Assembly (NCBI GenBank): GCA_019348575.1
Contig: JAHWJE010000127.1
Location: 1 to 5,742 of the forward strand
Origin: Actinomycetota bacterium
GTDB taxonomy: Bacteria > Actinomycetota > Thermoleophilia > Solirubrobacterales > Solirubrobacteraceae
Reading direction: 5' to 3'
Length of the DNA: 5,742 bases
Shown here: positions 1 through 5,021 of the stretch, one piece after another
Layout: each line of letters starts with the position of its first letter
Numbering within the stretch: the first letter of the stretch is position 1
Notes under the pieces: model-generated
What the model was told of the DNA's origin: nothing
What the model saw: only the letters and a program-made list of their open reading frames with translations
The model's database searches: none
Position numbers and translations under genes: made by a program

Positions 1-223
1 CGCCCTCTCGATCTACAAGCGCTACGTCGACGAGGGGGAGTCGTTCGTGCCCAGCTATCTGGAGCTGCTGCGCGCCGGCGGGTCGCGAAGCCCCGAGGAG
101 CTCGGCCAGATCGTCGGCATCGACCTCGCCGATCCGGGCTTCTGGGACAGCGGGCTGGATCTCGTCGAGGCGCAGCTCGAGGAGGCCGAGGCGGCCGCCC
201 GTGAAGCCCTCGCGCGGACGTAG
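1..223 (+). CDS. pepF: Oligoendopeptidase F (M3 family), C-terminal fragment
   Basis: This is the last 73 codons of a gene that begins outside the window; the frame starts at base 2 and ends at TAG 221-223. The residues read ALSIYKRYVDEGESF, then a YLELLRAGGSRSPEEL stretch, then GIDLADPGFWDSGLD and an acidic, alanine-rich helix. This order (a Y-x-x-Y/F helix, an LLxAGGSxSPxEL turn, then GIDLxDPxFWxxGL) is the usual C-terminal end of M3B oligoendopeptidase F, a cytoplasmic zinc endopeptidase that cleaves short oligopeptides. The catalytic HExxH lies upstream and cannot be seen here. The end looks intact, with a normal tail. The next gene is 131 bases away on the same strand, so the two are probably separate transcription units. 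The family call is confident; the exact substrate range is unknown. Confidence 0.88.
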   Translation, partial: ALSIYKRYVDEGESFVPSYLELLRAGGSRSPEELGQIVGIDLADPGFWDSGLDLVEAQLEEAEAAAREALART

Positions 224-289
224 CGGCGCGCAGCTCTACGTCCGCTGACCGCACTCGCCAGGACCCGTAACGGCGGCGCAGGCGTGCGA

Positions 290-306
290 GCCGGCACAAC
301 GCCGGC
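290..306 (+). terminator. Small GC hairpin downstream of pepF, possible terminator
   Basis: GCCGGC (290-295), loop ACAAC, then GCCGGC (301-306) form a perfect 6-base-pair stem with a 5-base loop, about 66 bases after the pepF stop and before the M50 gene. No T-run follows, so it is not a classic intrinsic terminator. High-GC actinobacteria often use GC hairpins without a T tract. GCCGGC is self-complementary and common in such DNA, so chance is a real alternative. Confidence 0.28.
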
Positions 307-354
307 GCCGCGGCTTGGCCAGCGCTTTACCGCGCGTTGTCACAATGGAGCGCG

Positions 355-1242
355 ATGAGTCAGCACTGGCCGCCGCCCCCCGGTTTCACCCCTGCGCCGC
401 GCGTCGAGCAGCCTGCTGCCCCTGCGCCCGACGCCTACGAGGCGCCGGCGCCCGCGCCCGAGCCCGACGAGCGGCCGTGGTGGCGGCGCAGCCTCTCGCT
501 GCTGGTGGTCATCGGCCTGCTCGCGCTGAAGTGGGGCAAGGCCCTGCTGCTGCTGCTGCCGAAGGCCAAGGTGCTGACGACGTCGGGGACGATGCTCGTC
601 TCGATCGCCGCCTACAGCCTGATCTGGGGCTGGAAGTTCGCGCTGGGCTTCGTCCTGCTGCTGTTCGTGCACGAGATGGGGCACGTCATCCAGCTTCGTC
701 GCGAGGGCATCGAGGCGAGCGCGCCGATGTTCATCCCGTTTCTCGGCGCCGCCGTGATGGCGAAGTCGCTCGGCGACGACGCGACGGCCGAGGCGCGCGT
801 CGGTCTGGCGGGGCCGATCCTGGGCGTGCTCGGCTGCCTCGCGCTGCTGCCGATCATGGTCGCCACTGGCGAGCCCTTCTGGAACGCGCTGATCTTCACC
901 GGCCTGTTCCTGAACCTCTTCAACCTGCTGCCGGTGGTGCCACTCGACGGCGGCCGCGCGATGGCCGCGCTGTCGCCGTGGATGTGGTTCGTCGGGCTGT
1001 TCGCGATGCTCGTGCTGACCTTCACGTTCCCCAACCCGATCCTCATCCTGATCCTGCTGCTCGCCGGCTTCGAGACCTACAGGCGCTGGAAGGCACGCAA
1101 GGCCGGCGACGACGCGGCGCTCAAGTACTACCGCGTCAAGCCGGCGCACCGGCTCGCGATCCTCGCCGTCTACCTCGGCCTGATCATCGTCTGCGCCGTC
1201 GGCATGGGGTTCACGTTCGTCGAACGCGAGATCCCGAAGTAG
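355..1242 (+). CDS. M50 family (site-2 protease type) membrane metallopeptidase
   Basis: A 295-residue intramembrane zinc metalloprotease of the M50 / site-2 protease class; such enzymes cut membrane-spanning or membrane-near substrates. Residues 1-42 are rich in proline and alanine and probably form a disordered cytoplasmic tail. Hydrophobic segments lie near 47-68, 84-105, 150-171, 175-195, 208-238 and 265-287. The zinc site is HEMGH at residues 106-110 (H106, E107 and H110 as ligands and catalytic base). The second conserved motif is N-L-L-P-V-V-P-L-D-G-G at 190-200, where D198 should be the third ligand; this is the NxxPxxPLDGG signature of the family. No PDZ or CBS domain is seen. ATG 355 is chosen because GGAG (347-350) lies 4 bases upstream; an in-frame TTG at 337 has no such site. 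The gene is followed after 29 bases by an ABC exporter, with no evident functional link. The substrate cannot be told from sequence. Confidence 0.9.
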   Translation: MSQHWPPPPGFTPAPRVEQPAAPAPDAYEAPAPAPEPDERPWWRRSLSLLVVIGLLALKWGKALLLLLPKAKVLTTSGTMLVSIAAYSLIWGWKFALGFVLLLFVHEMGHVIQLRREGIEASAPMFIPFLGAAVMAKSLGDDATAEARVGLAGPILGVLGCLALLPIMVATGEPFWNALIFTGLFLNLFNLLPVVPLDGGRAMAALSPWMWFVGLFAMLVLTFTFPNPILILILLLAGFETYRRWKARKAGDDAALKYYRVKPAHRLAILAVYLGLIIVCAVGMGFTFVEREIPK

Positions 1243-1271
1243 CGACCAGCGCGTCCTACTAGCCTTTCCGC

Positions 1272-2174
1272 ATGGCCGAGATCACGGTCGAGCGCCTGAC
1301 CAAGCGCTACGGGGAAACGCTCGCGGTCGACGACCTGTCCTTCACGGTGGAGGCCGGTCGCGTGACGGGCTTCCTCGGGCCGAACGGCGCAGGCAAGTCG
1401 ACGACGCTGCGCGCACTGCTGGGACTCGTGCGCCCGACGAGCGGTCGCGCGCTGGTGATGGACAGGCGGTTCGATGAGCTGAAGGACCCCGTCCGGGCGG
1501 TCGGGGCCGCGCTGGACGCGCACGACGTGCATCCGGGGCGCTCTGGCCGCAACCACCTGCGCACGATCGCGGCCGCCGCCGGGCTGCCGACCTCGCGCGT
1601 CGACGAGGTGCTCGACATGGTCGAGCTGACGCCCGCGCGCGACCGCCGCGTGAAGGGCTACTCGATGGGCATGCGCCAGCGCCTCGCGCTCGCCGCAGCG
1701 CTGCTCGGCGACCCGCGGATCCTCATGCTCGACGAGCCCGCCAACGGCCTCGATCCGCAGGGCATGCGCTGGCTGCGCGACATCCTCGTGCGGCTCGCCG
1801 GCGAGGGGCGCGCCGTACTCATCTCCAGCCACGTCCTGTCAGAGGTCGAGCAGACCGTCGACAGCGTCGTGGTGATCGGCGCCGGCCGGCTCGTCATGCA
1901 GGGCTCGCTCGCCGAGCTCGTCAAGGGCGACCGGCGGCCCGCGCTCGTGCGCTCGCCGCGCGCCGGCGAGCTGCGCGAGCTGCTCGTGGCCGCGGGCGCC
2001 ACCGTCGCCGTCGACGGGCGGCCGGACTCGATGCACGTCCACAACGCGTCGCTCGAGGAGATCGGCACGCTGGCGGCCGAGCACGGTATACCGATCTTCG
2101 AGCTCACGCACGAGGTGACGACGCTCGAGGACCGCTTCCTCGAACTCACCGGCAAGGGCGGGAACGTGCGATGA
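1272..2174 (+). CDS. ABC transporter ATP-binding protein (ABC-2 exporter type)
   Basis: A 300-residue cytoplasmic ATPase that powers the membrane partner encoded next. Walker A is GPNGAGKS at 36-43, the signature is YSMGMRQR at 130-137 (the divergent LSGGQ of the drug/bacteriocin exporter group), Walker B is ILMLDEP at 150-156 with E155 catalytic, and the H-loop is H187 in ISSHVLSE. The Q-loop region (about 77-86, VGAALDAHDV) has no glutamine and carries D82 there instead; acidic or other replacements occur in BcrA/CcmA-like ATPases. A C-terminal extension of about 80 residues after the core (from about 220) is typical of this group. The start ATG 1272 has no clear Shine-Dalgarno sequence and lies 29 bases after the M50 stop. 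The gene overlaps the permease gene by 4 bases (ATGA). The cargo is unknown; lipid, peptide antibiotic and drug export are all possible. Confidence 0.93.
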   Translation: MAEITVERLTKRYGETLAVDDLSFTVEAGRVTGFLGPNGAGKSTTLRALLGLVRPTSGRALVMDRRFDELKDPVRAVGAALDAHDVHPGRSGRNHLRTIAAAAGLPTSRVDEVLDMVELTPARDRRVKGYSMGMRQRLALAAALLGDPRILMLDEPANGLDPQGMRWLRDILVRLAGEGRAVLISSHVLSEVEQTVDSVVVIGAGRLVMQGSLAELVKGDRRPALVRSPRAGELRELLVAAGATVAVDGRPDSMHVHNASLEEIGTLAAEHGIPIFELTHEVTTLEDRFLELTGKGGNVR

Positions 2175-2893
2175 AGGCGCTGCGGTCCGAATGGCTGAAG
2201 CTCGTCTCGGTGCGCACGACCTGGTATCTGCTCGGCGCGATGGTGCTGATCGAGGGTCTGGCGGCGGGACTCGCCACCGCCCTCGGCGACGTCGAGGACC
2301 TCCGCAGGGGCAACGTCTCGACCTTCGTCATCGGCACGCATCTGGCGACCGTCTTCATGTTCACGCTCGGCGCGCTGCTGTCGACGAACGAGTACCGCCA
2401 CGGGACCGCGAACTCGACGTTCGTCGTCACGCCCAAGCGCGAGCGCGTGATCCTTGCGAAGCTCGCCGTCGGCCTGGCGGTCGGGATCGCCGGGGCGCTG
2501 CTGTACATCGCCGTCCACGCGGGGCTCGGACTGTCGATCCTGTCCTCGCGAGGCGTCGACGTCGACTCCGATCTCGCGGTCGACGGCTACGTCGGCGTGG
2601 GCGTCGGGCTCGTGCTCGGCTGCCTGTTCGGCGTCGCGCTCGGCGCGCTGCTGCGCAACCAGGTTCTGACGATCATCGTCGGTCTCGTGATGTTCCTGCT
2701 CGCCGGCACCGTGACGCTGTTCGTCGGCGACGACGTCGGCCAGTACTTCCCCGGCGAGGCGCTGCTGGCGCTGCAGAACGACCCGCGCGTCGACCTGCTC
2801 AGCCAGACCGACGGCGGCCTCGTGCTGGCGGGCTACTGCGTCGTGCTGGGGATCGCGGGGATGATCCTCACGCGCCAGCGCGAGATCACGTAG
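2171..2893 (+). CDS. ABC-2 type transporter permease
   Basis: A 240-residue integral membrane protein and the permease half of the exporter. Six hydrophobic segments lie near residues 17-38, 52-72, 96-123, 138-160, 164-186 and 214-234, the usual ABC-2 number. After segment 2 comes NEYRHGT (73-79) and then a T-P-K-R stretch at 87-90; the (S/T)-x-E-Y-R-x-G-T plus TPxRxR pattern is characteristic of ABC-2 permeases that pair with BcrA-like ATPases. The N-terminus (MKALRSEWLKLVSVRTT) is the short amphipathic interface helix also typical of the family. The start ATG 2171 overlaps the ATPase stop (ATGA) and has a GGGA site at 2160-2163, 7 bases upstream, so translation is probably coupled. No two-component regulator or substrate-binding protein gene lies nearby. 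Cargo is unknown. Confidence 0.9.
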   Translation: MKALRSEWLKLVSVRTTWYLLGAMVLIEGLAAGLATALGDVEDLRRGNVSTFVIGTHLATVFMFTLGALLSTNEYRHGTANSTFVVTPKRERVILAKLAVGLAVGIAGALLYIAVHAGLGLSILSSRGVDVDSDLAVDGYVGVGVGLVLGCLFGVALGALLRNQVLTIIVGLVMFLLAGTVTLFVGDDVGQYFPGEALLALQNDPRVDLLSQTDGGLVLAGYCVVLGIAGMILTRQREIT

Positions 2894-2942
2894 CAGCGGC
2901 GCCCGGAGTTTGCCCTCCCGCGGATGCGGTCATCCCAGCCGC

Positions 2943-3536
2943 ATGCCCGCCGCGCTCCAGCCCTCCTCGGACACCGTCAGCAGCCTCGGGCGGGCGCTCA
3001 GCGACCTCGGCCTCGCGGGGCTGCTCGGCGGGCAGCTCTTCGGCCGCATCGCGCTGCACCCGGCGGTCACGGCGATCAGCGAGCCGCGCGAGCGCGGCGC
3101 GGTCGTCAACGCGGCCTGGCGGCGCTACGGCGCGATCAACGGCGCCGGGCTCGTCGCCGTCACCGCCGGATGGCTCGGTGCGCGCGGCGGCGAGCTGCGC
3201 AACCGCAACCTGATCGGCCGCGAGCGCGTGCTTGCGCGCGTGAAGGACGGCCTCGTCGGCGCGCTCGTGCTGACGGGCGCAGCGTCGGCGATCGAGGGGA
3301 TCCGCTTCTCGCGATCTGCGCCGGACGGCGCGGTGCCGCTCGAGGACGGCGACCACGCGGCCCCCGACGCGCCCGACGAGGCGCAACGGCGCAAGCGGCG
3401 GCTGAACGTGCTCGGCGCGACGACGATCGCCACCGAGGTCGGGCTCGTGACCGTCAACGCCGCGCTGAGCCAGGTCAACGTCCGCCGTTCGCCGCTACGA
3501 CGGCGCCTGAAGCCCTTCCTTCCGCTAGGCCGCTAG
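2943..3536 (+). CDS. Small multi-pass membrane protein of unknown function
   Basis: I do not recognise this 197-residue protein. Up to four hydrophobic segments are visible, near 20-37 (LGLAGLLGGQLFG), 63-80, 102-120 and 155-175. The loops are rich in arginine (about 83-100 and 149-153), and an acidic, proline-containing linker at 127-147 precedes the last helix. The tail (181-197) is strongly basic. Coding is supported by the G/C third-position pattern and a long open frame with a sensible hydrophobic layout. ATG 2943 is preferred. An in-frame TTG at 2910 would add 11 residues, but its GGAG (2905-2908) is only one base away, too close to work. The gene begins 49 bases after the permease stop on the same strand and could be co-transcribed with the exporter. 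Its TAG stop overlaps the stop of the facing VOC gene within CTAG 3533-3536. Confidence 0.72.
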   Translation: MPAALQPSSDTVSSLGRALSDLGLAGLLGGQLFGRIALHPAVTAISEPRERGAVVNAAWRRYGAINGAGLVAVTAGWLGARGGELRNRNLIGRERVLARVKDGLVGALVLTGAASAIEGIRFSRSAPDGAVPLEDGDHAAPDAPDEAQRRKRRLNVLGATTIATEVGLVTVNAALSQVNVRRSPLRRRLKPFLPLGR

Positions 3537-4111
3537 CGCGCCTTCGCCTCGCGCTCGGCGGAGAGCGACTCGCGCGACCGCGCGACGAGCGCCTCGATCG
3601 CATCCGCGAGATGCTCGCGGTCGATGTTGTAGTCCCCGCGCGCGACCCTGATGCGGTGCGCCTCGAGCAGCACGTCGGCGTGCGTGTGACCGGCAGGCGG
3701 CTCGAAGCGATAGGAGGCAAGCTCGATCAGGAGCCCGAGCGGATCCTCGAAGTAGATCGAGTCCATGAAGCCGCGGTCCTTGACGCCGCTGTGCGAGATC
3801 CCGCGCTCGTCGAGCCGCTCGACGGTCTGGGCGAAGGTCGCCTGCGAGATGGCGAACGCGAGGTGATGCACGCAGCCGGGGTCCGTCGGCGTGCGCGTGG
3901 GGTCGACGGGGCGCTCGTCGTTGGTGAAGACCGTGATGAGCCGCCCGTCGCCCGGATCGAAGTACAGGTGGCTCTCCGACGCACGGTCGAGGTTGGGCTG
4001 TTCGAAGACGAACGGCATCCCGAGCACGCCCTCCCAGAAGTCGATCGACGTCTGGCGGTCGGCGCCGACGATCGTGATGTGGTGAACGCCCTGGCTCTGG
4101 AGCTTGCGCAT
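3533..4111 (-). CDS. VOC family protein (glyoxalase / extradiol dioxygenase fold)
   Basis: A 192-residue vicinal-oxygen-chelate protein. Two beta-alpha-beta-beta-beta modules are visible: residues 8-65 (GVHHITIVG, then DFWEGVLGMPF and HLYFDPGDG) and 81-135 (VHHLAFAI, then YFEDPLGLLIELASY). Likely metal ligands are H11, H83 and E130, the His-His-Glu set of type I extradiol ring-cleaving dioxygenases and related enzymes. The EDPLGLLIEL stretch is typical of that group. About 55 residues follow the fold (138-192), mostly helical and ending in a charged tail. The natural substrate is not evident; ring cleavage, glyoxalase and thiol-transferase activities are all known in the superfamily. ATG 4111 places the first strand right after the N-terminus. 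The open frame continues upstream into smpB sequence but offers no better start. No clear ribosome site is seen. The gene lies 65 bases after smpB on the same strand and may share its transcript. Confidence 0.87.
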   Translation of the reverse strand: MRKLQSQGVHHITIVGADRQTSIDFWEGVLGMPFVFEQPNLDRASESHLYFDPGDGRLITVFTNDERPVDPTRTPTDPGCVHHLAFAISQATFAQTVERLDERGISHSGVKDRGFMDSIYFEDPLGLLIELASYRFEPPAGHTHADVLLEAHRIRVARGDYNIDREHLADAIEALVARSRESLSAEREAKAR

Positions 4112-4176
4112 GAGCGTAGGGTCGCACGCCGCACGCCTCGCTGAAACGGCGCACGGCGCGGGCGCTGCCGGCTGCG

Positions 4177-4656
4177 TCAGCGGCCGACGGCGCGCAGCGC
4201 GCGGTCCATCTCGCGCTTCGTCTCGCGCTCCTTGATCGACTGGCGCTTGTCGAACTGGTCCTTGCCCCTGGCGACCGCGATCTCGACCTTGGCGCGGCCG
4301 TCGGAGAAGTAGATCCGCGTCGGGACGAGCGTCAGGCCCTTCTCCTTGACCTGTCCGGCGAGCTTGTCGATCTGACGGCGGTGCGCGAGCAGCCGCCGGT
4401 CGCGCTCGGGCTCGTGGTTGGCGCGCGCCGCCGGGCCGTAGGGCGGGATGTGGACGTTGTGCAGGTACAGCTCGCCGTCGCGGACGAGCGCGTAGCCGTC
4501 CTTGAGCTGGGCTCCGCCCTCGCGCAGCGCCTTGACCTCGGTGCCCTGCAGCGCGATTCCGCACTCGAGCTTGTCGAGCAGCTCAAAGCGGTAGGACGCA
4601 TAGCGATTGGAGGCGACGTCGCCCGGTGCGACCTTGCGCTTCTTGGCCTTGGCCAT
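4177..4656 (-). CDS. smpB: SsrA-binding protein SmpB
   Basis: A 159-residue cytoplasmic RNA-binding protein that delivers tmRNA to stalled ribosomes for trans-translation, which tags the incomplete peptide for destruction. Visible hallmarks are the lysine-rich start with NRYASYRFEL at 17-26, then ALQGTEVKALREG at 35-47 (family GTEVKSLR), then LKDGYA, the NHEPERDRRLL segment at 80-90 (family N-H-x-P-x-R-x-R-K-L-L), and GKDQFDKRQSIKERE at 131-145. The last contains the D-K-R triad (136-138) that places the C-terminal tail in the ribosomal A site. The length is normal for SmpB (about 150-160) and the tail appears complete. ATG 4656 gives the usual MAKxKK start. No ribosome site precedes it, but a TAnnnT element sits at leaderless spacing. 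The tmRNA gene (ssrA), sometimes nearby in other genomes, is not seen in this window. Confidence 0.97.
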   Translation of the reverse strand: MAKAKKRKVAPGDVASNRYASYRFELLDKLECGIALQGTEVKALREGGAQLKDGYALVRDGELYLHNVHIPPYGPAARANHEPERDRRLLAHRRQIDKLAGQVKEKGLTLVPTRIYFSDGRAKVEIAVARGKDQFDKRQSIKERETKREMDRALRAVGR

Positions 4657-4662
4657 GAGCGC

Positions 4663-4668
4663 AGCTTA
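4663..4668 (-). promoter_or_regulatory. Candidate -10 element of a leaderless smpB promoter
   Basis: Read on the minus strand, TAAGCT lies at -12 to -7 relative to the A of the smpB ATG. This matches the actinobacterial TAnnnT -10 consensus, at the spacing expected if transcription starts on the first base of the start codon. There is no Shine-Dalgarno sequence between it and the ATG, which fits a leaderless message. A convincing -35 hexamer is not visible 16-19 bases upstream. It is one of very few AT-containing spots in this region. Confidence 0.4.
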
Positions 4669-4699
4669 TTGGGGTGCTGCCGTCGACCGGGCGCGTCGC

Positions 4700-4714
4700 C
4701 GCCGGCGGCCGGCG
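4700..4714 (-). terminator. GC hairpin just after the 60-residue ORF, possible terminator
   Basis: On the minus strand CGCCGG, loop CCG, CCGGCG makes a perfect 6-base-pair stem beginning 2 bases after the TAG of the small ORF and lying 43 bases or more before smpB. No T-run follows. It could end the AEC transporter transcript before the smpB promoter, or be chance in a very GC-rich spacer. Confidence 0.27.
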
Positions 4715-4716
4715 AG

Positions 4717-4899
4717 CTACTTCCTCTCCGGGCGGGTGCCCCGATCCTCCACGTGCACGTCGACGTCCTGGCCCTCGTCGGCAGCCTCGACGAGCAACTC
4801 GGTCAGCTGCTCAGGCAGCAGGCTGCGCGACTCCAGCCGCGCCGTGGCGTAGCTGACGGCCTGGCCGCCGCCCGTCTTCAATGTGTCTACGTCGCTCAT
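4717..4899 (-). CDS. Small orphan protein (60 residues), unknown function
   Basis: I do not recognise this product. It begins MSDVDTLKTGGGQAVSYATA, continues with LESRSLLPEQLTELL and an acidic stretch (EAADEGQDVDVHVED), and ends basic (RGTRPERK). It is soluble and acidic overall, with a predicted helix near 29-40, and has no membrane segment or signal peptide. Support for coding: its ATG overlaps the stop of the upstream dtd fragment by 4 bases (ATGA), a GGGGA ribosome-site-like sequence lies 6 bases upstream, and the composition looks protein-like. It shows no resemblance to the missing part of DTD. It is short, and there is a reasonable chance that it is only a spurious or decaying frame. 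Confidence 0.5.
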   Translation of the reverse strand: MSDVDTLKTGGGQAVSYATARLESRSLLPEQLTELLVEAADEGQDVDVHVEDRGTRPERK

Positions 4900-5021
4900 C
4901 TCGCGTCCCCGTCGTCGTGGGTGATGCCGAGCAGCACGACCAGCCCCGGGCCGATCGCGGCGATCTCCCTGTCGTGAACGACCACCGACGCCCGCGACAC
5001 GCGCTGCACGAGCGCCCTCAC
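4896..5021 (-). pseudogene. dtd: Truncated D-aminoacyl-tRNA deacylase (dtd), N-terminal remnant
   Basis: From GTG 5021 a 41-residue frame reads (M)RALVQRVSRASVVVHDREI, then AAIGPGLVVLLGITHDDGDA, then a TGA. This is the N-terminus of DTD (E. coli DTD begins MIALIQRVTRASV and continues GEIGAGLLVLLGV). DTD is a cytoplasmic dimer that removes D-amino acids wrongly attached to tRNA. The family is about 145 residues, so roughly 100 are missing, including the SQ-x-T catalytic segment and the C-terminal N-x-G-P-x-T cross-subunit Gly-Pro motif. Neither appears in any frame downstream, so one frameshift cannot restore it; a deletion or replacement just before 4900 is more likely. The GTG overlaps the AEC transporter stop by 4 bases (GTGA), as in an intact operon. 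The fragment cannot have DTD activity. It was missed by a length cutoff because it is so short. Confidence 0.8.

Noticed and set aside
315..1262. 315-codon plus-strand frame overlapping the M50 gene
   Set aside because: It is arginine/alanine-rich low-complexity sequence in another frame of the M50 gene, which has clear HEMGH and PLDGG motifs. High GC opens such shadow frames.
1257..1262. TACTAG before the ABC ATPase as a -10 element
   Set aside because: It lacks the final T of TAnnnT and has no -35 partner; the gene may simply be read through from the M50 gene.
2191..3213. 340-codon plus-strand frame across the permease
   Set aside because: It is a shadow of the ABC permease, which has a proper six-helix layout and a coupled start.
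4113..4118. TACGCT (minus strand) just before the VOC start as a -10 element
   Set aside because: It matches TAnnnT but lies only one base from the ATG, so transcription would start inside the coding region.
2924..4144. 406-codon plus-strand frame running across the membrane protein and the VOC gene
   Set aside because: It runs antisense to a clear VOC protein and out of frame with the membrane protein; its composition is Arg/Ala/Asp repeats typical of GC-rich shadow frames.
4112..4176. tmRNA or other RNA gene beside smpB
   Set aside because: The 65-base spacer is far too short for ssrA, and no tRNA-like acceptor or tag-peptide frame is seen here or in the 60-base spacer on the other side.
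4112..4564. Upstream extension of the VOC frame to 343 codons
   Set aside because: The extra part overlaps smpB in another frame and is arginine-rich; the VOC fold starts right at ATG 4111.
4896..5021. A simple frameshift as the cause of the dtd break
   Set aside because: I read the other two minus-strand frames past 4900; neither continues with DTD-like sequence (no LRIF, SQFTL or N-x-GPVT pattern), so a single indel cannot restore the gene.
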